A model generated the notes under the pieces. That model was not told the origin of the DNA, did no database searches, and was given only the letters and a program-made list of their open reading frames with translations. DNA of 64,000 nucleotides from Petrimonas sp. (GTDB taxonomy: Bacteria > Bacteroidota > Bacteroidia > Bacteroidales > Dysgonomonadaceae): NCBI GenBank assembly GCA_012839475.1, contig DUNG01000023.1:1-64000 (forward strand), read 5' to 3'. This document shows positions 33,820-42,152 of this stretch, piece after piece (position 1 is the first letter of the stretch; each line of letters starts with the position of its first letter). The translations under genes were made by a program, and so were the position numbers.

Positions 33820-33848
33820 GAAAGTTAGGACAACAACTAAACAAAAAT

Positions 33849-35153
33849 ATGCGCTATTACAGTACGAACGGAAAAGCACCCCTCGCCTCCCTGCAAGAGG
33901 CGGTGGTAAAAGGTCTTGCCCCCGATAAGGGCCTCTACATGCCCGAGCGTATCGGGCGGCTCCCCGACCAGTTTTTTGACAACATCGGGGAGAAAGGATT
34001 GACGGAAATCGCTAAGGAGGCGGCCGACCTCTTCTTTGGCGAGGATATCCCGAAAGAGGCCCTGCACAGGATCGTTAAGGAGACCCTCGATTTTGACATA
34101 CCCCTCGTGAAGGTAGAGGAGGGGATATACGCGCTGGAACTGTTCCACGGACCCACTTTTGCCTTCAAGGATGTGGGCGCACGCTTTATGGCACGGATGC
34201 TCTCTTATTTCGCACGGGAGAGACAGCAAGGGGAGGTGTCGGTGCTTGTTGCCACTTCGGGCGATACCGGGAGCGCAGTGGCCAACGGCTTTTTGGGCGT
34301 GGAGGGGATACGGGTGTTCGTGCTCTACCCCTCCGGCAAGGTGAGCGCGATGCAGGAGGCACAGTTCACTACCCTGGGACAAAATATCACCGCCCTGGAG
34401 GTCGATGGCACTTTCGACGACTGCCAGGCGCTCGTGAAGGCGGCCTTCATGGACAACGAACTGAACGACCGCTTACACCTTACCTCGGCTAACTCCATCA
34501 ATGTGGCACGATTCCTGCCCCAATCGTTTTACTACTATTGGGCCTATGCCCAACTGGCAAACCGCTCGTTAGCCAATCAGGTGGTCATCGCCGTACCAAG
34601 CGGTAACCTGGGTAACCTCACGGCAGGGCTATTCGCGAAGCAAACAGGTTTGCCGGTTAAGCGATTTATAGCTGCCAACAACCGTAACGACGTGTTTTAC
34701 CAGTACCTCAAAACGGGTGAATACCGTCCTGCCCCATCGGTACAGACGCTAGCCAACGCCATGGATGTGGGCGCACCCAGCAACTTCGACCGCATCCTTG
34801 ACCTGTACGGCTCATCGCATGCCTCCATCCAACAAGCGATCGATGGCTTCACCTATAACGATGAAGCGATAAAAATGGCCGTTCGCGAGGTGTACCAACG
34901 AACCGGCTACTTGCTGGACCCCCACGGGGCTTGCGCCTACATGGCCCTGAAAGAGGGAAAACGGGAGGGTGAAACGGGTGTGTTCCTGGCGACCGCGCAC
35001 CCGGCCAAGTTCAAGGAGATCGTGGAAGCTTGTGTCGGTATCTCGATCGAGGTGCCCGATAGGTTAAAAGCTTTTATGACGCGTGAAAAACGGTCGCTAC
35101 CACTTCCCAACGACCTCCATGAACTGAAAAAGATGCTAATCGCCCGCTCTTAA
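33849..35153 (+). CDS. thrC: Threonine synthase
   Basis: This pyridoxal-phosphate enzyme converts O-phospho-homoserine to threonine, the last step of the operon. At 434 aa it has the ThrC N-terminus (MRYYSTNGKAPLASLQEAVVKGLAPDKGLYMPE). The PLP lysine is in GPTFAFKDVGARFMARML, the phosphate-binding segment is TSGDTGSAVANGF, and the C-terminal region has LDPHGACAYMALKEG and FLATAHPAKFKEIVE. The 290-bp gap before it is occupied by structured element A, so its expression may be tuned separately from thrA. The promoter box of the next gene begins 13 bp after its stop. Confidence 0.97.
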   Translation: MRYYSTNGKAPLASLQEAVVKGLAPDKGLYMPERIGRLPDQFFDNIGEKGLTEIAKEAADLFFGEDIPKEALHRIVKETLDFDIPLVKVEEGIYALELFHGPTFAFKDVGARFMARMLSYFARERQQGEVSVLVATSGDTGSAVANGFLGVEGIRVFVLYPSGKVSAMQEAQFTTLGQNITALEVDGTFDDCQALVKAAFMDNELNDRLHLTSANSINVARFLPQSFYYYWAYAQLANRSLANQVVIAVPSGNLGNLTAGLFAKQTGLPVKRFIAANNRNDVFYQYLKTGEYRPAPSVQTLANAMDVGAPSNFDRILDLYGSSHASIQQAIDGFTYNDEAIKMAVREVYQRTGYLLDPHGACAYMALKEGKREGETGVFLATAHPAKFKEIVEACVGISIEVPDRLKAFMTREKRSLPLPNDLHELKKMLIARS

Positions 35154-35165
35154 GTTTCTTTTTAT

Positions 35166-35173
35166 TATTTTTG
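35166..35173 (+). promoter_or_regulatory. Promoter -7 box of lptD
   Basis: TATTTTTG at 35166-35173 matches the Bacteroidetes -7 consensus and lies directly after the thrC stop. No convincing -33 box is seen. It supports the ATG at 35239 as the lptD start. Confidence 0.45.
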
Positions 35174-35238
35174 CCGCATATTAATGCATTAATGAGTAGT
35201 TTCGCGTGTGAAAACCATACGTGACCTGCATTTTCCGC

Positions 35239-38208
35239 ATGAGGCAATTTGTACGTTTTATATACCTGCTTACCATCCTGTGGGTCTTTGTCCAATGTTC
35301 GTCCCTGAGAAAGACCGGTATGGCGACAAGCCAAGAAGAGCTGCCGGCTGTAACGGAGGTGTTGGCTATCGATTCGGTGAGAGAGACTATACTGGTGGAA
35401 GAGCAACTACCTGACTCGCCGCGGCTTACTGATACGCTACAACATGCTGACTCATTGGAGCTTCTTGCTGCAACACAACGTCCCGACTCGTTACAACTCC
35501 CTGACTCTTTACCGCATCCACTTCAAGCAGATAGCTTGGCGATTGATTCGCTTACGGTTGCCCCAACAGATACCACGTTGTCACTTGACGCCGCACGTGA
35601 CAGCATTGAGATTGACATTCCGAAGGAGAAGCTCGATTTCACGGTTCATTACACGGCACAAGACTCGGTCATCTTTACCGCTGACAACATGGGATTTTTA
35701 TACGGTGATGCCGATATCGAGTATGGCGAAATGTCTATCAAGGGGGAGTATATTACCGTGGACTTGGACAGCAGTATGATCTCTTCCACGTTCGGTGTTG
35801 ACTCCTTGGGGAAGGAGTTCGGTTACCCAGTCTTCAAGGAGGGGCAAGACGAGTACGAAATGAAGAGGGTGCGGTACAACATCGAAACGGAAAAAGCGTT
35901 TATTCACGGTGTGATCACGAAGCAGGGTGAAGGGAATATTGTGGCTAAGGAGGCGAAGATGAACCCCGATAAATCGTTCTACATGCGCGACGCGAAATAT
36001 TCCACCTGCGACAATGACGAAAACCCCCATTTTTACCTGAACCTGTCAAGGGCAAAGGTAACCAACGAGGATGTCGTAACGGGGCCCGCCTGGCTGGTGG
36101 TGGCTGACGTGCCCCTCTTCCCCATCGTATTGCCCTTCGCGTTCTTCCCCTTCACCAAGAGTTACTCCTCAGGGATCATCATGCCAAGCTACGGCGACGA
36201 GATGACCCGTGGATTTTACTTGCAAAACGGGGGTTACTACTTCGCGTTAAGCGATTACATTGACCTGGCAGTAACGGGCGAGATCTATACCAAGGGATCA
36301 TGGGGTATAGGAGCCCGCTCCAACTATCGTAAGCGGTACAAGTACTCGGGCAATTTCAACATTTACCACCTGAGCACAGCCACCGGTGAGAAGGAGCTGA
36401 AGGAGGTGGTACCCGCGGCCTACTCCGTGGCGAAAGACCTTCGCATCAACTGGACCCACTCGCAGGATCCGAAAGCCAATATGTACCGCACCCTTTCGGC
36501 TAGTGTGAACTTCTCCACGAGCAAGAACAACCACCGCGACCTTAGCCGTCTCTACTCAAGAGACGCATCGAGTAATACCAAGAGCTCCAGTGTAAACCTC
36601 ACCCAGCGGTTCCCCGATTCACCCTGGAGTCTGTCAGCCACGATGAGCATCAACCAGGTATCGCGCGACTCCACCATTGCCGCCACGCTCCCCAATATCT
36701 CCGTCAACATGGGCCGAATAAACCCTTTTAAGCGGAAGAACGCGGTGGGCAGCGAACGGTGGTACGAGAAGATATCGATGAGCTACTCTGGTGAGTTTCG
36801 AAACTCGATTACCACGAAGGAGGATTTGTTCCTTAAGTCGAGCCTGATTCGTGATTGGAGCAACGGGATAAAGCACAGTATCCCGGTAAGTGCCACTTTT
36901 ACCCTCCTCGAGTTTATTCAGGTATCACCATCGTTCAACTACACCGAGCGGTGGTATACCGGGGCACATAAGCAGGCGTGGGATCCCATCGCTAAACGAC
37001 ACGTGCCGGTGGATACCGTCCACGGTTTCAAGCGAGTGTACGACTACAGCACATCGCTCAGCGCACAGACCAAGCTCTACGGGATGTATACCCCGTGGAA
37101 GATATTTGGCGACAAGGTACAGGCCATTCGACACGTATTTACCCCCAGTATTAGTCTCAACTGGAAGCCTGACTTCGGGGATCCCAAGTACGGCTTTTAC
37201 GAGACCTACACCTACAAAAACGAATACGGCGAGGATGTGGAGTATACCTATTCGCCCTACTCTTCTATGATGTTTGGTACCGCCTCTCGTGGTCAAAGTG
37301 GGAGCATTGGATTCGACTTCAAGAATAATCTGGAGATGAAGATACGAACCGACGCGGACACTACCGGTACCCGCAAGATCAGTCTGATTGACGACCTGGG
37401 GATCAGCTTCAGCTACAACATGATGGCCGACTCCATGAAGTGGAGCAACATCAACTCGAACATCCGTTTGAAGCTCTCCAAATCCTACACCCTCAGCTTG
37501 AACGCCGTGTGGGATCCCTACATCTATCAGTTGGACCAGAATGGGAGTCCAAGGAAGGTCGACAAGCTCCGGGTAATGAACGGTAAGGGCTTCGGGAAGT
37601 TGATGAGCACCGGGACCTCTTTCTCCTACTCGCTTAACCAAGATACGTTGAAGAAGTTGTTTGGTCGCAAAAAGGGTGAGGGTAGCGAGGGACGCGATGA
37701 AAGTGATGACGACGATACAACCAATCCGTTGCCAGACGATGGAACGATAGGTCGCAACCCATACGAAGAGGGTTCTCGTGGCGGTATGTTTGATAACAGT
37801 GATAGCTCGATGGGTGAGTTCGATGAGAACGGATACCTCAAAAACAGTGTCAACTGGAACATTTCGTTTAACTACTCGTTGCGGTACGGATACGGGGAGT
37901 TTGATAAGGAGAGGATGGAGTACAAGGGAAGGCTTACCCATAATTTCGGGTTGAGTGGTTCGATACAGCCGTCCAAGAACTGGAACTTCACGTTCAATAC
38001 CGACTACAACTTCGACCAAAAGAAGTTCACGAACATCAACTGTACGCTCACGCGCAACCTGCATTGCTGGAACATGTCGGCCAGCTTTATACCAATCGGA
38101 CCCTACAAGTCGTATAACTTCACCATCCGGGCCAACTCTTCCATGCTACAAGACTTGAAGTATGACCAGAGGAGTTCACCGTATGACCGGGGTATGGATT
38201 GGTATTGA
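35239..38208 (+). CDS. lptD: Putative LPS-assembly outer-membrane protein LptD
   Basis: This is the predicted outer-membrane translocon that places LPS on the cell surface. ATG at 35239 gives a hydrophobic signal; LWVFVQC at Cys20 hints at a lipobox. The GTG at 35221 is less likely. A low-complexity Asp/Ser/Leu-Pro segment (about 40-125, repeating PDSL-like units) precedes the OstA-like periplasmic domain (SVIFTADNMGFLYGDADIEYGEMSIKGEYITVD, FIHGVITKQGEGNIVAKEAKM). The FPFTKSYSSGIIMPSYGDE motif, typical of Bacteroidetes LptD, leads into a barrel of alternating strands to the end. Length 989 aa. The acidic loop GSEGRDESDDDDT near residue 820 is unusual. It is convergent with rarA, 27 bp apart. 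Confidence 0.88.
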   Translation: MRQFVRFIYLLTILWVFVQCSSLRKTGMATSQEELPAVTEVLAIDSVRETILVEEQLPDSPRLTDTLQHADSLELLAATQRPDSLQLPDSLPHPLQADSLAIDSLTVAPTDTTLSLDAARDSIEIDIPKEKLDFTVHYTAQDSVIFTADNMGFLYGDADIEYGEMSIKGEYITVDLDSSMISSTFGVDSLGKEFGYPVFKEGQDEYEMKRVRYNIETEKAFIHGVITKQGEGNIVAKEAKMNPDKSFYMRDAKYSTCDNDENPHFYLNLSRAKVTNEDVVTGPAWLVVADVPLFPIVLPFAFFPFTKSYSSGIIMPSYGDEMTRGFYLQNGGYYFALSDYIDLAVTGEIYTKGSWGIGARSNYRKRYKYSGNFNIYHLSTATGEKELKEVVPAAYSVAKDLRINWTHSQDPKANMYRTLSASVNFSTSKNNHRDLSRLYSRDASSNTKSSSVNLTQRFPDSPWSLSATMSINQVSRDSTIAATLPNISVNMGRINPFKRKNAVGSERWYEKISMSYSGEFRNSITTKEDLFLKSSLIRDWSNGIKHSIPVSATFTLLEFIQVSPSFNYTERWYTGAHKQAWDPIAKRHVPVDTVHGFKRVYDYSTSLSAQTKLYGMYTPWKIFGDKVQAIRHVFTPSISLNWKPDFGDPKYGFYETYTYKNEYGEDVEYTYSPYSSMMFGTASRGQSGSIGFDFKNNLEMKIRTDADTTGTRKISLIDDLGISFSYNMMADSMKWSNINSNIRLKLSKSYTLSLNAVWDPYIYQLDQNGSPRKVDKLRVMNGKGFGKLMSTGTSFSYSLNQDTLKKLFGRKKGEGSEGRDESDDDDTTNPLPDDGTIGRNPYEEGSRGGMFDNSDSSMGEFDENGYLKNSVNWNISFNYSLRYGYGEFDKERMEYKGRLTHNFGLSGSIQPSKNWNFTFNTDYNFDQKKFTNINCTLTRNLHCWNMSASFIPIGPYKSYNFTIRANSSMLQDLKYDQRSSPYDRGMDWY

Positions 38209-38235
38209 TTGTTCACCTGCTCCTTATTGCGGGTG

Positions 38236-39525
38236 TCATAGGTTTTTTTCGGGATTTTCCCGCTCTTCACCCCACATTTTTTTCATGCGCTCAACCAACT
38301 TCAGTTCCGCGGGGTTGGGTTGCGCCTCCCAGAAACGGGTTCCCTTGAGTTCCTTGGGTAGGTACTCCTGCTTCACGAAGTTATTGTCATAATCGTGTGC
38401 GTACTTGTACTCCTTGCCGTAGTCAAGTTCTTTCATCAACGACGTGGGTGCGTTGCGCAGATGCAACGGCACCGGCAGGTTACCCGTTCGCTCCACGTTT
38501 GCGATAGCCTTATCAATGGCCAGGTAGGCGGAGTTGCTCTTGGGTGAAACAGCCAGGTAGACGGTGGTCTCGGCCAGGACGATGCGCCCCTCGGGCCACC
38601 CGATCTTTTGCAGTGCATCGAAGCAGGCATTGGCCAGCAGCAACGCGTTGGGGTTGGCCAGGCCAATATCTTCGGCGGCTGAGATGACCAGTCGCCGGGC
38701 GATAAACTTGGGGTCTTCACCCCCCGCCACCATCCGCGCCAGCCAGTAAATGGCCGCGTCGGGGTCACTCCCCCGGATCGATTTGATAAAAGCCGAGATG
38801 ATGTCGTAATGCAACTCACCCCCCTTATCGTACGCGGTCGGGTTTTCCTGCAACCGCTCCGTCACCAGCTTATCAGTGATCACCACCTTATCGCCCCCTT
38901 CGGAGGCAACCGTCAGCTCCAGGATATTCAACAGCTTGCGGGCATCACCACCCGCGAAACGGAACAGCGCATCGCTCTCCTTCACCTTGATCTCCCGCTC
39001 CCTCAGGAGGTGATCTTCAGTAAGGGCACGTTCCAACAGCGTCTCCAGATCCTGCTTTCCCATTGGCTTAAGGACGTACACCTGACAGCGGGAAAGCAGC
39101 GGCCGGATAACCTCAAAAGAAGGGTTTTCGGTGGTCGCCCCGATCAGGGTGATCGTTCCGGTCTCCACTGCGCCCAGCAGCGAGTCCTGCTGCGATTTAC
39201 TGAATCGGTGAATCTCATCGATAAAGAGGATGGGGGCAGCGCTATCAAAAAAACGATTACTTTTCGCTTTCTCAATCGCATCACGTACGTCCTTGACTCC
39301 CGAGTTCACGGCGCTCAGCTTATAAAAGGGTGCCTCGATGGTACTGGCGATAATGTAAGCGAGCGTGGTCTTCCCCACACCGGGAGGCCCCCAGAAAATC
39401 AGGGAGGGTACGCGACCGGAGTCGATCATTCTGCGCAACACGGCTCCCTTACCGACCAGGTGTGTCTGTCCGATATACTCATCGAGGGTACGCGGCCTCA
39501 TCCGCTCGGCGAGGGGTGCGCTCAT
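38236..39525 (-). CDS. rarA: Replication-associated recombination protein A (AAA ATPase)
   Basis: This clamp-loader-like AAA+ ATPase acts at stalled replication forks. The 429-aa protein has N-terminal PLAERMRPRTLDEYIGQTHLVG, Walker A GPPGVGKTT, Walker B ILFIDEIHRFSKSQQD, sensor-1 LIGATTENPSFEV, and the C-terminal tetramerisation domain (HYDIISAFIKSIRGSDPDAAIYWLARM, RRLVISAAEDIGLANP). The length and all motifs fit RarA/MgsA. It is monocistronic, convergent with lptD, with a -7 box at 39561-39568. Confidence 0.97.
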   Translation of the reverse strand: MSAPLAERMRPRTLDEYIGQTHLVGKGAVLRRMIDSGRVPSLIFWGPPGVGKTTLAYIIASTIEAPFYKLSAVNSGVKDVRDAIEKAKSNRFFDSAAPILFIDEIHRFSKSQQDSLLGAVETGTITLIGATTENPSFEVIRPLLSRCQVYVLKPMGKQDLETLLERALTEDHLLREREIKVKESDALFRFAGGDARKLLNILELTVASEGGDKVVITDKLVTERLQENPTAYDKGGELHYDIISAFIKSIRGSDPDAAIYWLARMVAGGEDPKFIARRLVISAAEDIGLANPNALLLANACFDALQKIGWPEGRIVLAETTVYLAVSPKSNSAYLAIDKAIANVERTGNLPVPLHLRNAPTSLMKELDYGKEYKYAHDYDNNFVKQEYLPKELKGTRFWEAQPNPAELKLVERMKKMWGEERENPEKNL

Positions 39526-39560
39526 AGGGTTTCTTGTTAAGCCGTTTCTTTTTATATCGA

Positions 39561-39568
39561 CAAAGGTA
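39561..39568 (-). promoter_or_regulatory. Promoter -7 box of rarA
   Basis: CAAAGGTA on the plus strand is TACCTTTG on the minus strand, an exact TAnnTTTG, 36 bp upstream of the rarA start. A -33 partner is not evident. Confidence 0.45.
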
Positions 39569-39820
39569 ATGAATTTAACGCAACTTTTACACGTTGTTTT
39601 ATTATCGGTTTATAAGATACGATAATCAATTTTTCACATTCCATTTCTTGATCAAGCATTGCTATATGGGAATATAATAAAACGGATAAATGCACATGTT
39701 GCGTAACGTATCAGTCTAAAGCACATGGCTAATTCACTATGTGAAAAAGACAAACAATGTGAAATATAACGGTGGGGAATATATTTTTTCGTACCTTGTG
39801 CCTCAAAATCAAAAGGTCCA

Positions 39821-40786
39821 ATGAAGTTTACCCCGCTACTATCGCTTTTTGGGAACCTTGAACAACTCGATGCGGTTCAGTTGAATTTTAACCAAGGGAG
39901 CGTCAACATCATGAACGTTGCCATCGCGTTTATTATGTTTGGCGTAGCACTAAGTATCAAGCCCGAGCACTTTAAAACGCTCGCGCTGAACCCTAAGCCG
40001 GTTATCCTGGGAGTCATCTCGCAATATGTGCTACTTCCTGCCCTCACCTTTTTGCTGGTGATGATTCTACGCCCCTCCACGGCAGTGGCAATGGGAATGA
40101 TTTTGGTTGCCGCTTGCCCGGGGGGTAACGTCTCCAACCTTATCTCCTCCATCTCTAAGTCGAATATTACCCTATCGGTTAGTCTCACCGCCCTTACCAC
40201 CGTGATGAGCCTCTTTATGACACCCTTTAACTTCGCCTTCTGGGGCAGTCTATACGCGAAGCACTCGCCCCTGTTGGTACCCATCACAATCGATCCGATA
40301 GAGATGTTTCGCACGGTCTTCCTGATCCTCGGCATCCCTGTGATTCTCGGGATGTTCGTCGGCATGAAGTTCCCGAAGTTCACCAAGCGGATTGACAAGA
40401 CGGTGCAGACTGCTTCCATCCTCTTTTTCGTAGGGTTCATCGTGGCCGCGCTGGCGGGTAACTTCAGCCTTTTCCTTCGGTACATTCACCTGATATTCTT
40501 TATCGTGCTTCTCCATAACGGATTGGCCTACGTGGGCGGGTACTACTTTCCCAAGCTTCTCAAGGTGAGCGAGATAAACTGTAGGACCATCTCCATTGAG
40601 ACGGGTATACAGAATTCGGGCTTAGGCCTCGCGCTGATTTTCAACCCGAGGATTTTCCCTCCTGAACTGGAACTAGGCGGGATGGCCTTTATCGCCGCTT
40701 GGTGGGGTATATGGCATATCATCGCCGGCTTAATGCTCGCGTTTTATTGGAGGAGGCGGGTTATTTCGCCCCTCATAACAAACTGA
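39821..40786 (+). CDS. Bile acid:sodium symporter (BASS) family transporter
   Basis: This is an inner-membrane transporter of 321 aa with about nine to ten transmembrane helices. The BASS family is recognised from NVAIAFIMFGVALSIKPEHF, the Na-site-like region AACPGGNVSNLISSISKSNITLSVSLTALTT, and the second conserved block ISIETGIQNSGLGLALI. Substrates of bacterial members include bile acids, pantoate and small organic acids, so the real cargo is unknown. A TACCTTGT box near 39803 may be its promoter. The next gene starts 49 bp downstream and may share the transcript. Confidence 0.9.
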   Translation: MKFTPLLSLFGNLEQLDAVQLNFNQGSVNIMNVAIAFIMFGVALSIKPEHFKTLALNPKPVILGVISQYVLLPALTFLLVMILRPSTAVAMGMILVAACPGGNVSNLISSISKSNITLSVSLTALTTVMSLFMTPFNFAFWGSLYAKHSPLLVPITIDPIEMFRTVFLILGIPVILGMFVGMKFPKFTKRIDKTVQTASILFFVGFIVAALAGNFSLFLRYIHLIFFIVLLHNGLAYVGGYYFPKLLKVSEINCRTISIETGIQNSGLGLALIFNPRIFPPELELGGMAFIAAWWGIWHIIAGLMLAFYWRRRVISPLITN

Positions 40787-40835
40787 GAGAGTATATTGAT
40801 ACGGGTTGTTGCCTCTACTGACAAAACTTACCGTT

Positions 40836-42152
40836 ATGATTTACCATTACGATATTCGCTACTCGCTGGCTAAACTGCCGGTGAAGACCACGTTGCGATT
40901 GAACTTCAGGAAGTTGGTGTTTATCGACAGGAAAGAGAACGTATCCAGGAAAAAGCCGGTCATCTTCGCGGCGAACCACCGCAATGCGTTGTTGGATGCC
41001 CTGATGTTGGTCTACTCCAGCTACCACTGCAAGCAGGTCGTATTTCTAGCCAGGGCCGATATCTTCAAGCAGAAGTTCGTCGCCTGGCTGCTCAAGGGAT
41101 TACGTATCATCCCGGTCTTTCGGATTCGTGACGGGAAAGAGAACCTGGAGCGAAACGATGAGGTCTTTAAAACAGCTGCCCGCGTACTGAAGAAAAACAA
41201 TCCCATCGCCCTCTTCCCGGAGGGGAGACACAACCCCAAACAGTCGCTCCTCCCCATTCAGAAAGCGGTGCCCCGCATCGTGCTGCCCACGGAGGCCTCC
41301 CTCGGCTTCGAGCTACAAAGCCAGATCGTGCCGGTTGCCATCTACTATCGCGATGTGAACGACTTCCCATCTGACGCCTACGTGACGTTTGGCCAACCCA
41401 TCGAGGTATCGGAGTACAAGACGCTGTACAGCGAAAGTCCCAACTTGGCCATCAACCAGTTGCGGAAGGACCTAGAAACCCGGTTAAAGTCGATGGTGGT
41501 CGATATCTGGAACGATGAATTTTACGACGACTACTGCCTGGCGATCGACTGGAACGGTGACCGCATTGCAAAGGAACAATTCCGTGGTCGAAAAGACGAC
41601 TTCCTTCAGGCATCGCTCCATATCGTGAGGGAGCTGGATCGCCTTTTCGAGCTGGATCCCGAACGGTTCCAACAAAAAATCGATGAACTGAGAGAGGCGA
41701 AACAGTTGTTGCAGGAAAACGGACTCACCTCCAAAGACCGGGTATGGAAGCGGCCCTCCAAATGGAACCTCTTCGCCCGTTTTTCGGTACTTCTCCTTAC
41801 CGTCCCCATCGCGCTGTTCGGCTTCTTGAATGGCCTCTTCCCGCTGCTGATTAACAAAAAGCTCAAGGGGCTGTTCAAGGACAAGCAGTTCGTCCCCTCG
41901 GTACGGTACGTTTCGGGACTCTTTTTCGTGCCTATTTTCGCCCTGTTGCAATCGCTCCTACTGGGAGGTATTAGCGGCAACTGGCTCCTGGCGTTGGGTT
42001 ACCTCTTCGTGATGCCGCTCACCTTCTACTTCGCCATCCGTTGGCAAAAGAGGTGGAAAATCGCTCGTCGGGATCAAAAGGTATACCGTTTCGCGAACTA
42101 TTTCCCCGAGGAGTGGGAGCGGCTATCGAAGCTGATTACTTTCTCTCTTTAA
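40836..42152 (+). CDS. 1-acyl-glycerol-3-phosphate acyltransferase-like (PlsC family)
   Basis: This membrane acyltransferase is probably for phospholipid or lipid acylation. The start at 40836 (MIYHYDIRYSLAKL) is chosen over the TTG at 40806. Motif I is AANHRNALLDALML (His...Asp with five residues between, the form usual in this Bacteroidetes subgroup) and motif III is ALFPEGRHNP. PVAIYYRDVND is the fourth block. The C-terminal third adds a coiled region (ELDRLFELDPERFQQKIDEL) and two or three hydrophobic segments (FSVLLLTVPIALFGFLNGLF, FVPIFALLQSLLLGG, LLALGYLFVMPLTFYF). Length 438 aa. Its last 17 bases overlap the convergent GH92 gene. Confidence 0.88.
   Translation: MIYHYDIRYSLAKLPVKTTLRLNFRKLVFIDRKENVSRKKPVIFAANHRNALLDALMLVYSSYHCKQVVFLARADIFKQKFVAWLLKGLRIIPVFRIRDGKENLERNDEVFKTAARVLKKNNPIALFPEGRHNPKQSLLPIQKAVPRIVLPTEASLGFELQSQIVPVAIYYRDVNDFPSDAYVTFGQPIEVSEYKTLYSESPNLAINQLRKDLETRLKSMVVDIWNDEFYDDYCLAIDWNGDRIAKEQFRGRKDDFLQASLHIVRELDRLFELDPERFQQKIDELREAKQLLQENGLTSKDRVWKRPSKWNLFARFSVLLLTVPIALFGFLNGLFPLLINKKLKGLFKDKQFVPSVRYVSGLFFVPIFALLQSLLLGGISGNWLLALGYLFVMPLTFYFAIRWQKRWKIARRDQKVYRFANYFPEEWERLSKLITFSL

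Noticed and set aside
33561-33838. CAACAACT at 33561 and 33831 as a target duplication around foldback element A
   Set aside because: Only 8 bp of simple sequence match, and the positions do not coincide with the element ends inferred from copy B.
36925-38064. A 379-codon minus-strand open frame inside lptD
   Set aside because: It lies wholly antisense to a well-supported outer-membrane protein gene, has no recognisable domain and has the composition expected of a GC-rich shadow frame.
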